32,285 nucleotides of DNA from Tepidiphilus sp. J10 (GTDB taxonomy: Bacteria > Pseudomonadota > Gammaproteobacteria > Burkholderiales > Thiobacillaceae): the NCBI GenBank assembly GCA_945897865.1, contig CAMDHJ010000024.1:1-32285 (forward strand), read 5' to 3'. This document shows, one piece after another, positions 1 through 7,750 of this stretch. The first letter of the stretch is position 1. Every line of letters starts with the position of its first letter. Below the pieces are notes generated by a model. That model made no database searches, had not been told where the DNA came from, and was given only the letters and a program-made list of their open reading frames with translations. The position numbers and the translations under genes are program-made.

Positions 1-42
1 CGGGGTTTTTTTATGGCTCAGTTCGCGTTAAGTGGTGATGGG

Positions 43-340
43 AGAGTTCCCCCTTTGGAAAAGGGGGTAGGGGGGTATCCTAAATCCGGCAGTTGTTCAC
101 CTTGTAGGAGCGTCCGCTTGCGGCGCGAGCGTTGAGGGATCGGCCCGCAAGCGGAGCCTCCTACAACGTTTTTCACCTCACCCGACAGGTGAATGGGGAA
201 ATCGGCCTCTCGCCAGTATCCAGGCGGCTTCTCGGAGTAAATTCCGTGCTCAACTGAGGTTTCCAGGGTTATGGGACATCCGCGTAAGGCACCGCCGTCA
301 AAATCCCCCTCAATCCCCCTTTTCAAAGGGGGAAGTCCTC
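43..340. repeat. Composite dispersed repeat, copy 1
   Basis: The stretch from about 79 (TATCCTAAATCCGGCAGTTG) recurs at 22991-23054 and, over a longer length, at 31867-32058, including TTGTAGGAGCGTCCGCTTG, the pairing arm GCCCGCAAGCGGAGCCTCCTAC, and the GTATCCAGGCGGCTTC segment. Its outer ends carry near-inverted C/G-tract hairpins, TTCCCCCTTTGGAAAAGGGGG (47-67) and CCCCCTTTTCAAAGGGGGAA (315-334). No gene is present; the 115-aa minus ORF here is repeat-derived, and its peptide is partly shared with the minus ORF at the third copy. I see nothing else convincing in 1-411. Confidence 0.85.
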
Positions 341-411
341 TCGGAGGCTGCTGCGCATTGGTCATCCCAACCTAACAAGAATTGAGCTTTTTTATTCCGG
401 CGCAACTGACT

Positions 412-1116
412 TCAGATCGGATGCGTCAGCCGCCTGCGCTCACGTTCCATGTCACGCAGGCCCTGGAAGCTGACGGGGATGCGGGTTTCCATTTTCTGAC
501 GCAGGGCGAGCAGTAATTCGGCGGTGGCGACGGCATCGGCCAGGGCGCTGTGGCGGGCATAGTTGCCGATGCCGAAGTGCGTCATCCAGTGATCCAGCGA
601 GCGGCAGCGGCGTGCCAGTTCGGGGAATAGCGCGGGGGCGACGTAGGCGAGATCAGCCCAGGGGTGTTTCAGCTTGAAGCCGAGGTATTCGCGGATCGCG
701 CGGCCGATCATGGTCTGGTCGAATTCGACATGGAAGGCAATCAGCGGATCGCGTCCGAGGAATTCCAGAAAAGTCAGCAGGGCGTCGATCGGCGGTACGC
801 CTTCCGATTGGGCGGTGCCGCCGATGCCGTGGATCAGGATGTTTTGCTTGTCGCTGACCCTTTGTTGCAGCAGGACGATTTCCAGGCTGTCGCGAAGCGC
901 GATTTTGCCGTTGACCACGGCGACCGCGCCGATGGCGATCAGGCGATCCTTGTTGACATTGAGGCCGCTGGTTTCAACATCGACCACGACATAGCGGCTG
1001 GCGTCGATCGGCGACCTGAGTTCGACCTCGGGCAAGGCTTGCCAGCGCGCCAACTTTTGCGCCTGGGCGTCGCTGAGTTCAGGTTTGGCGCCAAAAATCC
1101 ATTTGAGCAGTTGCAT
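412..1116 (-). CDS. DEDD-family 3'-5' exonuclease (DNA polymerase III epsilon-like)
   Basis: A 234-aa exonuclease-domain protein expected to remove nucleotides from 3' ends in the cytoplasm. The three metal-binding motifs are visible: motif I VVDVETSGLN (D46, E48), motif II LIAFHVEFDQ, and motif III HSALADAVAT near the C-terminus, so the catalytic DEDDh set looks intact. The first 35 residues are a short helical leader rather than a second domain, and the protein lacks the extra C-terminal region of DnaQ. Its ATG lies 2 nt after the stop of the upstream DUF294 gene, so the two are probably one operon and translationally coupled. The pairing of a DUF294/CBS protein with this exonuclease is familiar in proteobacteria. 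The actual substrate is not known from sequence. Confidence 0.9.
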   Translation of the reverse strand: MQLLKWIFGAKPELSDAQAQKLARWQALPEVELRSPIDASRYVVVDVETSGLNVNKDRLIAIGAVAVVNGKIALRDSLEIVLLQQRVSDKQNILIHGIGGTAQSEGVPPIDALLTFLEFLGRDPLIAFHVEFDQTMIGRAIREYLGFKLKHPWADLAYVAPALFPELARRCRSLDHWMTHFGIGNYARHSALADAVATAELLLALRQKMETRIPVSFQGLRDMERERRRLTHPI

Positions 1117-1118
1117 GC

Positions 1119-3032
1119 TCAGACCTGGTAATCCAGCGCCAGCTTGGTTTGCAGCTTGCGTGCCTGGCGGAAGGCTTCGCGCAGGATGCGGCTATCGAGC
1201 GCGTTCAGCGTATCCGGATCGACCTTGTTGGTGAGTTTCTCGCCGGCTTGGCATTGCGAGTGATGCAGCCGCAACCTGAGCAATTGGATGTAAAGGAAGG
1301 CATCGCAATAGGCGTCGATATCCTGTGTTGGCATACGCAGCTTCTCGCCGAAATCACGCAGGCGTTGCAGCGTGTTGGTGGCGCTGACGCTGTGCGCCAG
1401 GCTGAAGATACGCGCCGCATCGACAAACGGGGTGATGCCGTTCATCTTCAGGTCGATCATGCCGTCGCTGGTGACAAAGTCGCGCACGATGCCGAGCGGC
1501 GGCTTGTTGCGCAGGGCATTGACAGCCAGTTGGTGCAGGAAACGGGTGTTCTTGGCTGCGGTTTCAGCCAGCCATGCGCGCAATTCCTCGGCCATGCGAG
1601 CGGCGCCGAACATCGGCCGGAAGTCGAAGAAAATGGTGGAGTGCAGCAGGTCCATCGGCGCGCCGTGGTAAATCCATTTGTCGAAGGTGTTTTTCCACTC
1701 CGACAGTGACAAACACCACTTCGGGTTGGACGCCATGACTTCACCGCCGCACAGCGGGAAACCGCATTCGGCCAGGGCCAGGTTGATGCGTTTCGCGAAC
1801 GGCAGCATGACGGCGCGGATCGCCTCGGCATCGTGTCCTTCCGGTACGCTGAACAGAATGCCATTGTCCTGGTCGGTATTCAGCGTCTGTTCCAGGCGGC
1901 CTTCCGAGCCCAGCGCCAGCCAGCAGAATTCGACCGCGCGCGCGGCAGCATCCACCTCCAGTTCCATTTCAATGATGCGGGTGGTCAGCAGGTCGTTCAG
2001 CGTCGAGATGATCTGGGTCAGCTGTTCCGCCGTGATGCCCTGCGCCAGCATGTTGTGCGCTAACTGGCGGATGTCTTCGGCGGCATGTTTCAGCGTGTCG
2101 AGATCGGCGGCTTTGCGGATGATGCCGCTCAACTGGCGCAGGCCGACGCGTTGCAGCGTGAACAAATCCTTTTCCGACAGCAGGCCGATCAGCTTGCCTT
2201 GCTCCTCCACCAGAATATGGCGGAAACCGTGCCTGGCCATGACCAGCGCCGCTTCATAGGCGAGCGCGTGCGGCGGCAGGGTGATCGGGTCTGGGCTCAT
2301 CACCGCCGAGAAGGGTGTGTTCAGATCCAGATTCGGCAACGTGACCCGGCTCAACACATCATGCAGCGTGAAGATGCCGAGCGGCCGTTGTTGCGGGTCT
2401 ACCGCCACCATCGAACCGATGCCCAGGCTGTTCATGGTTTCCAGCACCTGCCGCATCGGCGTTTCCGGCGTGCAGCTGACGGGCGCGCGCCGCACGATGG
2501 CGGAAAGCGGGCTGGTCATGGATTGCTGTTCGGATGACGATTTGGTGTATTGCGCCTGAATCACCTGCTTCGATTGCTCAAGCAGATTGGCCAGGCGACG
2601 CGTGCAGAAATCGTGGAAGTGGGCGCTTCTATGCAGTAATTGGTGAAAATCGCTGGTCGCGAGTTCGTAACAGAAGGTGTCGATGCCAGCCTTGTAGGTG
2701 CTGTTCACCGGCCGTTTTGAAAGCAGGGCGCCGAGTGGAAAGCATTCGCCTTCATGCAATTCCAGCCAGGCGGCGTCGTCCTGCGCACGCACCACATCCT
2801 GTTCGCCGTGAATTTCGCCCTGTTTGATGATGAAAAAAGTCGCCACTTCACCACTATCCGGCGATAGCACGGTCTCGCCCTTGTTGTAGTAACCCAGTTT
2901 CAGGCGCTCGGCCATCCAGGCCAGATGCTCGCGATCCATGTTGTCGAACGGTGCAAATCGTGACAGATGATCAACGGTGGCGAGAATCAGTGAGTTGGGG
3001 ACGGCATGCGGAGCGGAGTTGGTGATCGACAT
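1119..3032 (-). CDS. cNMP-binding / CBS pair / DUF294 nucleotidyltransferase-like signal protein
   Basis: A cytoplasmic multidomain regulator of about 637 aa. In order it shows a cyclic-nucleotide-binding-type beta barrel (about residues 25-145), two CBS domains (about 170-295, with GSMVAVDPQQRPLGIFTLHDVL and HILVEEQGKLIGLLSEKDLF), a DUF294 nucleotidyltransferase-like domain with GSEGRLEQTLNTDQDNGILF (GS motif plus DxD), and a C-terminal DUF294_C helical domain. The family is compared with GlnD-type nucleotidyltransferases, but its reaction is uncharacterised here. The ORF track starts at 3104; I prefer the internal ATG at 3032 (MSITNSAPHAV) because the upstream 24 residues are Cys-rich and not domain-like. 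The ribosome site is weak at both. The gene is followed 2 nt later by the exonuclease. Confidence 0.88.
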   Translation of the reverse strand: MSITNSAPHAVPNSLILATVDHLSRFAPFDNMDREHLAWMAERLKLGYYNKGETVLSPDSGEVATFFIIKQGEIHGEQDVVRAQDDAAWLELHEGECFPLGALLSKRPVNSTYKAGIDTFCYELATSDFHQLLHRSAHFHDFCTRRLANLLEQSKQVIQAQYTKSSSEQQSMTSPLSAIVRRAPVSCTPETPMRQVLETMNSLGIGSMVAVDPQQRPLGIFTLHDVLSRVTLPNLDLNTPFSAVMSPDPITLPPHALAYEAALVMARHGFRHILVEEQGKLIGLLSEKDLFTLQRVGLRQLSGIIRKAADLDTLKHAAEDIRQLAHNMLAQGITAEQLTQIISTLNDLLTTRIIEMELEVDAAARAVEFCWLALGSEGRLEQTLNTDQDNGILFSVPEGHDAEAIRAVMLPFAKRINLALAECGFPLCGGEVMASNPKWCLSLSEWKNTFDKWIYHGAPMDLLHSTIFFDFRPMFGAARMAEELRAWLAETAAKNTRFLHQLAVNALRNKPPLGIVRDFVTSDGMIDLKMNGITPFVDAARIFSLAHSVSATNTLQRLRDFGEKLRMPTQDIDAYCDAFLYIQLLRLRLHHSQCQAGEKLTNKVDPDTLNALDSRILREAFRQARKLQTKLALDYQV

Positions 3033-3212
3033 GGCAGAGAGGCGATGGTCAAAACAACAGCTTATTGGAAACCCGACGCGGCTGAAACCAAGAAGCGACT
3101 GCAAACCAGGATATTCCCGCGCTTGGGCTGCGCTTTTTCATTTCAGGCAGGCGGCAAGTTAAACTCGGCGCTTTGATTTTCCCCATCACCCCGCTCCGGG
3201 AAGGGCTTCGTC

Positions 3213-3659
3213 ATGAATCTACCTAAGTTGCTTCGCCTGCTGCCGCTGGCGCTGGTTTTGCCGCTGGCCGGGTGTTTGCAGGATACGGCGTCCTATCAGT
3301 TTCCCGAGAAGGATCACGCCATTTCTCTGGTGCGCAACCAGCCCTGGTTCTGGCTTGATACGGTGGCGTTGGAAGTGATCGCAATCCGTTTGCCGGACTG
3401 CCATGACGGCATCCGTGTCGAAGGTGTGCCGCGTAACGGTGCTCTGCCGCTCTACCAGGCGCCGGATGACTATCCGGAGCCGATTTTCATTCTGCGTACC
3501 GGCAAACGTTATTTCGCGATCAGCACCGAGTCGTGTCGGGTGCAGAAATTCGAAACTGCACCGGCTGATCTGGGGGAAATGATGGGGCAATTCAAGGAAA
3601 AAAATGGCAAGTTCCAGTTTGTTGCTGGTGCCCAAGAGCAGTCAGCCCAAAGCCAATAA
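3213..3659 (+). CDS. Small putative lipoprotein of unknown function
   Basis: A 148-aa protein with a clear lipoprotein signal: MNLPKLLRLLPLALVLPLAGC, lipobox LAGC with Cys21. It should be secreted, lipidated and anchored to the inner or outer membrane facing the periplasm. The mature part (LQDTASYQFPEKDHAISLVRNQPW...) contains two further cysteines (LPDCHDG and TESCRVQKF) that could form a disulfide. I do not recognise the family. A purine-rich GGGAAGGG precedes the ATG by about 10 nt. It lies 50 nt upstream of ubiD on the same strand, and the stop codon lies inside a heptanucleotide repeat. Co-transcription with ubiD is possible but not shown. Confidence 0.75.
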   Translation: MNLPKLLRLLPLALVLPLAGCLQDTASYQFPEKDHAISLVRNQPWFWLDTVALEVIAIRLPDCHDGIRVEGVPRNGALPLYQAPDDYPEPIFILRTGKRYFAISTESCRVQKFETAPADLGEMMGQFKEKNGKFQFVAGAQEQSAQSQ

Positions 3660-3681
3660 GCAATAAGCAATAAGCAATAGC
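3655..3681. repeat. AATAAGC heptanucleotide tandem repeat
   Basis: Three exact AATAAGC units (3655-3675) are followed by a degenerate AATAGCC. The TAA stop of the lipoprotein gene lies in the first unit, so changes in copy number would not alter the protein but would change spacing to ubiD. Confidence 0.8.
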
Positions 3682-3709
3682 CAAATATCAAAAAAAAGGA
3701 ACAAGTCTC

Positions 3710-5191
3710 ATGCGGTACGCTGATCTGCGCGACTTCATCACCCAACTTGAGGCGCGCGGCGAACTCAAGCGCATTCGTGCGGTGGTGGACCCGAATCTGG
3801 AAATGACTGAAATAGGCGACCGCGTGCTGCGTGCCGGCGGTCCGGCGCTGTTGTTCGAGAAGCCGAAAGGACATTCGATTCCTGTACTGGCCAACCTGTT
3901 CGGTACCGTCAAGCGTGTTGCCCTCGGCATGGGTGAGGAAGACCCGGCGCGATTGCGTGAGATCGGCAAGCTGCTGGCCTTTCTGAAGGAACCCGAGCCG
4001 CCGCGTGGCCTGAAGGATGCCTGGGACAAATGGCCGGTGTTGAAGCAAGTGCTCAACATGTCGCCTTCGGTGGTGCGTTCGCCGGCGTGTCAGGACATCG
4101 TCTGGGAAGGCAAGGATGTCGATCTGTCGCGCTTGCCGATTCAGACTTGCTGGCCGGGTGATATCGGCCCGTTGTTGACCTGGGGGCTGGTGGTAACGCA
4201 AGGACCGCAAGGTTTGCCGACCTCGAAACCACGCCAAAACCTGGGCATCTACCGGCAACAAGTGATTGGACCCAACAAGCTGATCATGCGCTGGTTGGCG
4301 CATCGCGGCGGCGCGCTTGATCTGCGCGATTTCCAACTCGCCTTTCCCGGACAGCCGTTCCCGGTGGCTGTCGCCATCGGTGCCGACCCGGCAACGATAC
4401 TGGGCGCAGTCACGCCGGTGCCGGATTCGTTATCGGAATACCAGTTTGCCGGCTTGTTGCGCGGCGCCAAGACGGAAGTGGCCAAAACGCTGGGTTCCAG
4501 TCTGCAGGTGCCGGCCAAGGCCGAAATCGTGCTGGAAGGTGTGATTCATCCCGGCGAGACCGCGCTGGAAGGGCCGTTTGGCGATCACACCGGCTATTAC
4601 AACGAGCAGGACCATTTCCCGGTGTTCACCGTTGAGCGCATCACGATGCGGCGCGATCCGATTTATCACTCGACTTACACCGGCAAGCCACCGGATGAAC
4701 CTGCGATTCTTGGCGTGGCGTTGAACGAGGTCTTTGTGCCGCTGCTGCAAAAGCAGTTTCCCGAGATCACCGACTTCTATCTGCCGCCGGAAGGTTGCAG
4801 CTACCGCATGGCAGTGGTCAGCATGAAGAAGCAATATCCCGGCCACGCCAAGCGCGTGATGTTCGGCGTCTGGAGTTTTCTGCGCCAGTTCATGTACACC
4901 AAGTTCATTCTGGTGACCGACGATGACGTGAATGTGCGCGACTGGAACGAGGTGATGTGGGCTTTGACCACGCGCGTTGACCCCGCGCGCGACACCTTGC
5001 TGGTGGAAAATACACCGATCGATTACCTCGATTTCGCCAGCCCCGTCTCCGGCCTGGGCAGCAAGATGGGAATCGATGCGACCAACAAATGGCCGGGTGA
5101 AACGACGCGCGAATGGGGCACGCCGATTGTCATGAGTGAAGACATCAAGCGGCGCATTGACGCGATCTGGCCAGAACTCGGATTAGGCTGA
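3710..5191 (+). CDS. ubiD: UbiD, 4-hydroxy-3-polyprenylbenzoate decarboxylase
   Basis: A 493-aa member of the UbiD family, close to the roughly 497 aa of the Escherichia coli enzyme. It uses prenylated FMN (made by UbiX, not in this window) to decarboxylate 4-hydroxy-3-polyprenylbenzoate in ubiquinone synthesis. Family signatures are present: the N-terminal [14 protein letters not shown], the [20 protein letters not shown] block, and the C-terminal [32 protein letters not shown]. An AAAGGAAC ribosome site sits about 8 nt before the ATG. Other UbiD-family decarboxylases act on different aromatic acids, but the length and these blocks favour the ubiquinone enzyme. The gene is followed after 14 nt by a cNMP-binding/rhodanese gene. 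Confidence 0.95.
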   Translation: MRYADLRDFITQLEARGELKRIRAVVDPNLEMTEIGDRVLRAGGPALLFEKPKGHSIPVLANLFGTVKRVALGMGEEDPARLREIGKLLAFLKEPEPPRGLKDAWDKWPVLKQVLNMSPSVVRSPACQDIVWEGKDVDLSRLPIQTCWPGDIGPLLTWGLVVTQGPQGLPTSKPRQNLGIYRQQVIGPNKLIMRWLAHRGGALDLRDFQLAFPGQPFPVAVAIGADPATILGAVTPVPDSLSEYQFAGLLRGAKTEVAKTLGSSLQVPAKAEIVLEGVIHPGETALEGPFGDHTGYYNEQDHFPVFTVERITMRRDPIYHSTYTGKPPDEPAILGVALNEVFVPLLQKQFPEITDFYLPPEGCSYRMAVVSMKKQYPGHAKRVMFGVWSFLRQFMYTKFILVTDDDVNVRDWNEVMWALTTRVDPARDTLLVENTPIDYLDFASPVSGLGSKMGIDATNKWPGETTREWGTPIVMSEDIKRRIDAIWPELGLG

Positions 5192-5205
5192 ACAGGGGGA
5201 ATGAG

Positions 5206-6237
5206 ATGTTGAATGCAAATAATCTGGCCCAATTGATCCCGCTGTCGGAGCTTTCCGGTGATGCATTGAACCAGGCAGCGAATCTTGCCGCAGAGATCAG
5301 CCTGACGCCCGAACAAGTACTTTTTCGCAAAGGGACGGCGGATATACACAGTTTTTATCTGCTAGATGGCGAAGTTGCGCTCGATTCTGAAGATGGCAGC
5401 CAGCCGCTGCGTGTCAAAGCCGGAGGAGATACAGCCCGGCATCCGCTCTCACGTCTGAAACCTCGCACCTATACCTGTGTCGCCCGGACCCCCTGCAAGC
5501 TGGTGGCATTTCCCGATGATGCGCTTGATCACCTGATTGCCCGTGATCAGGCGACTGCATACGAAGTCACCGAGTTTGAGGGCGATGATCCGCAATGGAT
5601 GTTCGATTTGCTGAGCAATCCGGCATTTTCGAAAGTGCCGCCCTGTAATCTGCATACTTTGTTCAACCGCTTTGAAGCTATGCCGGTGGTTGCGGGGCAA
5701 CGGATACTCAAGCAGGGTGAGGTGGGCGACTACTATTATTTGATTCGTTCCGGCTGCGCCCGCGTTACTCGCCAGGTCGGCGACAAGGAAAAAATTCTGG
5801 CTGAACTGCAGGCCGGACAAGGTTTTGGCGAGGAGGCGCTGATCTCCGGCGAACCACGCAATGCCAGCGTGACCATCTTGACGGCGGGTGAACTGATGCG
5901 TTTGCCGGCGGCTGATTTCGACTCGTTGCTGCGTCAACCTCTGGTGAAGACCGTCAGTCTTGCCCAAGGCGCAGAGCTGATCAAACAGGGGGCGCAGTTG
6001 ATTGATGTCCGTCTGGAATCCGAGTTCGGCGAAGGCAGCCTGAAGGGCAGTATCAATCTGCCGCTTTATCTGTTGCGTCTGAAAGCCAACAGCCTTGACC
6101 GCAATCAGACTTATCTGCTGTATTGCCAGAGCGGAAGCCGCAGCAGTACAGCGGCTTTCCTGCTTAGCCAACGCGGTTTCGACGCCCGTGTGCTGCAAGG
6201 CGGGCTCGCCGGTTTGAAAAAACCGGTGTCCAGGTGA
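5206..6237 (+). CDS. Double cNMP-binding domain protein fused to a rhodanese domain
   Basis: A 343-aa three-part protein. Residues about 10-110 form a first, divergent cyclic-nucleotide-type sensor domain (LIPLSELSGDALNQAANLA...). Residues about 130-240 form a second, better conserved one, with ILKQGEVGDYYYLIRSGCARV and GQGFGEEALISGEPRNASV, the usual phosphate-binding cassette region. Residues about 255-340 form a rhodanese domain with the loop LLYCQSGSRSS, in which Cys is the likely persulfide site (CxxxxR). No DNA-binding domain or membrane segment is visible, so it is probably a cytoplasmic sensor with sulfur-transfer chemistry. A strong AGGGGGAATGAG ribosome site and the 14-nt gap to ubiD suggest an operon. 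The ligand is unknown. Confidence 0.88.
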   Translation: MLNANNLAQLIPLSELSGDALNQAANLAAEISLTPEQVLFRKGTADIHSFYLLDGEVALDSEDGSQPLRVKAGGDTARHPLSRLKPRTYTCVARTPCKLVAFPDDALDHLIARDQATAYEVTEFEGDDPQWMFDLLSNPAFSKVPPCNLHTLFNRFEAMPVVAGQRILKQGEVGDYYYLIRSGCARVTRQVGDKEKILAELQAGQGFGEEALISGEPRNASVTILTAGELMRLPAADFDSLLRQPLVKTVSLAQGAELIKQGAQLIDVRLESEFGEGSLKGSINLPLYLLRLKANSLDRNQTYLLYCQSGSRSSTAAFLLSQRGFDARVLQGGLAGLKKPVSR

Positions 6238-6324
6238 GCATGAATCACATCGGCTGTTTGTCGGGATGACATCTCGGCTAATAGTTGATTACAATAGTCG
6301 GGTATTCAACTCAGGAGAAAATGC

Positions 6325-6930
6325 ATGTCCAACGAACTGTTAACCGCCGCCGAGGCTGGCGATACAAGCAAGCTGGCCGCACTACTGGCCGCTGGAGCCG
6401 ATGTCCACGCGACCGACGCCGACGGCGCCACTGCTCTGCATCTGGCAGCCAATCACGGTCATCTGGAAACCGTGAAAGCGCTGTTGGCCGCAGGCGCGGA
6501 TGCCAACGCAAAAGATGGCAGAGACTGGACGCCGATCTTCAAATCAGCCTACAACCATGAAAAGGACTGTGGTTATGCCGAGGTTGTGCAAGCTTTGATT
6601 GATGCCGGCGGAGATGTCAACGCACGCATTTATTACGGCCTGACTCCTCTGATGCTGGCCGCCGGCGGTGGCGAAGCAGCGGTTTGCGATGTGCTGCTGA
6701 AAGCGGGCGCGGAAGTGAAGGCAACCAACGATGGCGGTCGTACCGCGCTGGCGATGGTGAAAGAGCGCTTTTTCGTCGATGTCATCAATCTGTTGCATGA
6801 AGCGGAAGGCTACGTCATGGAAACCGGCGATGGCGGCGGACCAGCCGGCGCATGCGGCACGAAGGCGGGACAGAGCGGTCTGACCTCCGATGCCAAGGTG
6901 GTGAACTTCATGAAGCGGCCGATGCACTGA
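6325..6930 (+). CDS. Ankyrin-repeat protein
   Basis: A 201-aa protein made almost entirely of ankyrin repeats: LLTAAEAGDTSKLAALLAAGADVHATD, GATALHLAANHGHLETVKALLAAGADANAKD, a longer central repeat with an insertion (NHEKDCGYAEVVQALIDAGGDVNAR), and GLTPLMLAAGGGEAAVCDVLLKAGAEVKATN, with a degenerate fifth. There is no signal peptide, so it is likely a cytosolic protein-binding scaffold. The C-terminal tail is Gly-rich (TGDGGGPAGACGTKAG). CAGGAGAAAATGC gives a good ribosome site for this ATG. It stands 87 nt after the cNMP/rhodanese gene and is followed by a strong terminator. The partner protein is unknown. Confidence 0.9.
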   Translation: MSNELLTAAEAGDTSKLAALLAAGADVHATDADGATALHLAANHGHLETVKALLAAGADANAKDGRDWTPIFKSAYNHEKDCGYAEVVQALIDAGGDVNARIYYGLTPLMLAAGGGEAAVCDVLLKAGAEVKATNDGGRTALAMVKERFFVDVINLLHEAEGYVMETGDGGGPAGACGTKAGQSGLTSDAKVVNFMKRPMH

Positions 6931-6956
6931 TTCAGGTTCGTGCTGTATCAACAAAC

Positions 6957-6984
6957 AAAAAGGCCGCAATGCGGCCTTTTTGTT
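6957..6984 (+). terminator. Rho-independent terminator after the ankyrin gene
   Basis: AAAAAGGCCGC-AAT-GCGGCCTTTTTG forms an 11-bp stem with a 3-nt loop and a T run. The A run on the other side makes it usable from both directions, so it may also stop the chromate operon arriving from the right. Confidence 0.88.
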
Positions 6985-7062
6985 TACCCACCTTTAACTG
7001 TCAAACATACCATTCAGGCCATTTTCTCAACTCGGCTCCTTACGGTCAGCAATGAAACCGGA

Positions 7063-7719
7063 TTACTTGGCCACCACTTCTCCACCCGCCGCTTTCCAGC
7101 CTTCGATGCCGCCATCGATGTAGCGTGCCTGCAGGCCCTTGGCTTGCAAGGCATCGACGACGCTGTTGGAGACCGCACCACCGCGCACGCAGTACAGCAC
7201 GATGGTTTGATCTTGCGGCAGGCTGTCGGTCCAGTCGACGAGTTGTTCCGGGTTCTTCCAATGGGCGCCGGGCAGCGACTCGTTCGACACGGCGTAATCC
7301 GCTTCGCGTCGAACATCAAGAACATAGACGGTGGATGGATCGATCGCATTGGCCGGCAAGCTGCGTGTCAGTTTGCTGGCGGTGTAGGCGCGGAAGCCGC
7401 CGGCAATTGACAACACCTTGCGGTAGCCCAGTGTTTGCAGGGTATCCGCGCCAATGCCGCCGCGATTGCCGCCGTTGCAATAGCAGATCACGGTGGCGTC
7501 CTTATCCGGCACGGCGGCAAGGATGATGTCGGTCAGGACATCCAGACGCAGATTGATTGCGCCCAGCACATGGCCTTTGACGTGTTCATCCGGTTCACGC
7601 ACATCGATGATGATCGCGCCATGCGCGCGCAGTGCATCGACTTGTTCGGGCGGGGCCAGCGTGATGCGGCTGCGGGCTTCGGCGGCGCGTTGCAGGAATT
7701 CGGGGTCGTGGTGGTCCAT
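7063..7719 (-). CDS. Tandem-rhodanese sulfurtransferase-like protein of the chromate operon
   Basis: A 218-aa protein with two rhodanese domains. The first (about residues 20-110) has DVREPDEHVKGHVLGAINL and the loop VICYCNGGNRGG, which keeps a CxxxxR active-site pattern. The second (about 125-215) has VLDVRREADYAVSNESLPGAHW and the loop TIVLYCVRGGAVSN, whose Cys is present but whose loop is not canonical. No signal peptide is seen, so it is probably cytoplasmic. It is the last gene of the chrB-chrA set, 31 nt after chrA. It could handle sulfur or redox stress during chromate/sulfate-analogue exposure, but this role is inferred from position only. Confidence 0.87.
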   Translation of the reverse strand: MDHHDPEFLQRAAEARSRITLAPPEQVDALRAHGAIIIDVREPDEHVKGHVLGAINLRLDVLTDIILAAVPDKDATVICYCNGGNRGGIGADTLQTLGYRKVLSIAGGFRAYTASKLTRSLPANAIDPSTVYVLDVRREADYAVSNESLPGAHWKNPEQLVDWTDSLPQDQTIVLYCVRGGAVSNSVVDALQAKGLQARYIDGGIEGWKAAGGEVVAK

Positions 7720-7750
7720 TTGGTTTCCTCGTCGTTGATGTGTTTCAGCT

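Noticed and set aside
18-365. 115-aa ORF and its relative at 31854-32129
   Set aside because: Both are read through copies of the dispersed repeat; the shared peptide reflects repeat identity, not a gene family.
3655-3681. AATAAGC repeats as replication iterons
   Set aside because: Too short, no DnaA boxes or replication gene nearby.
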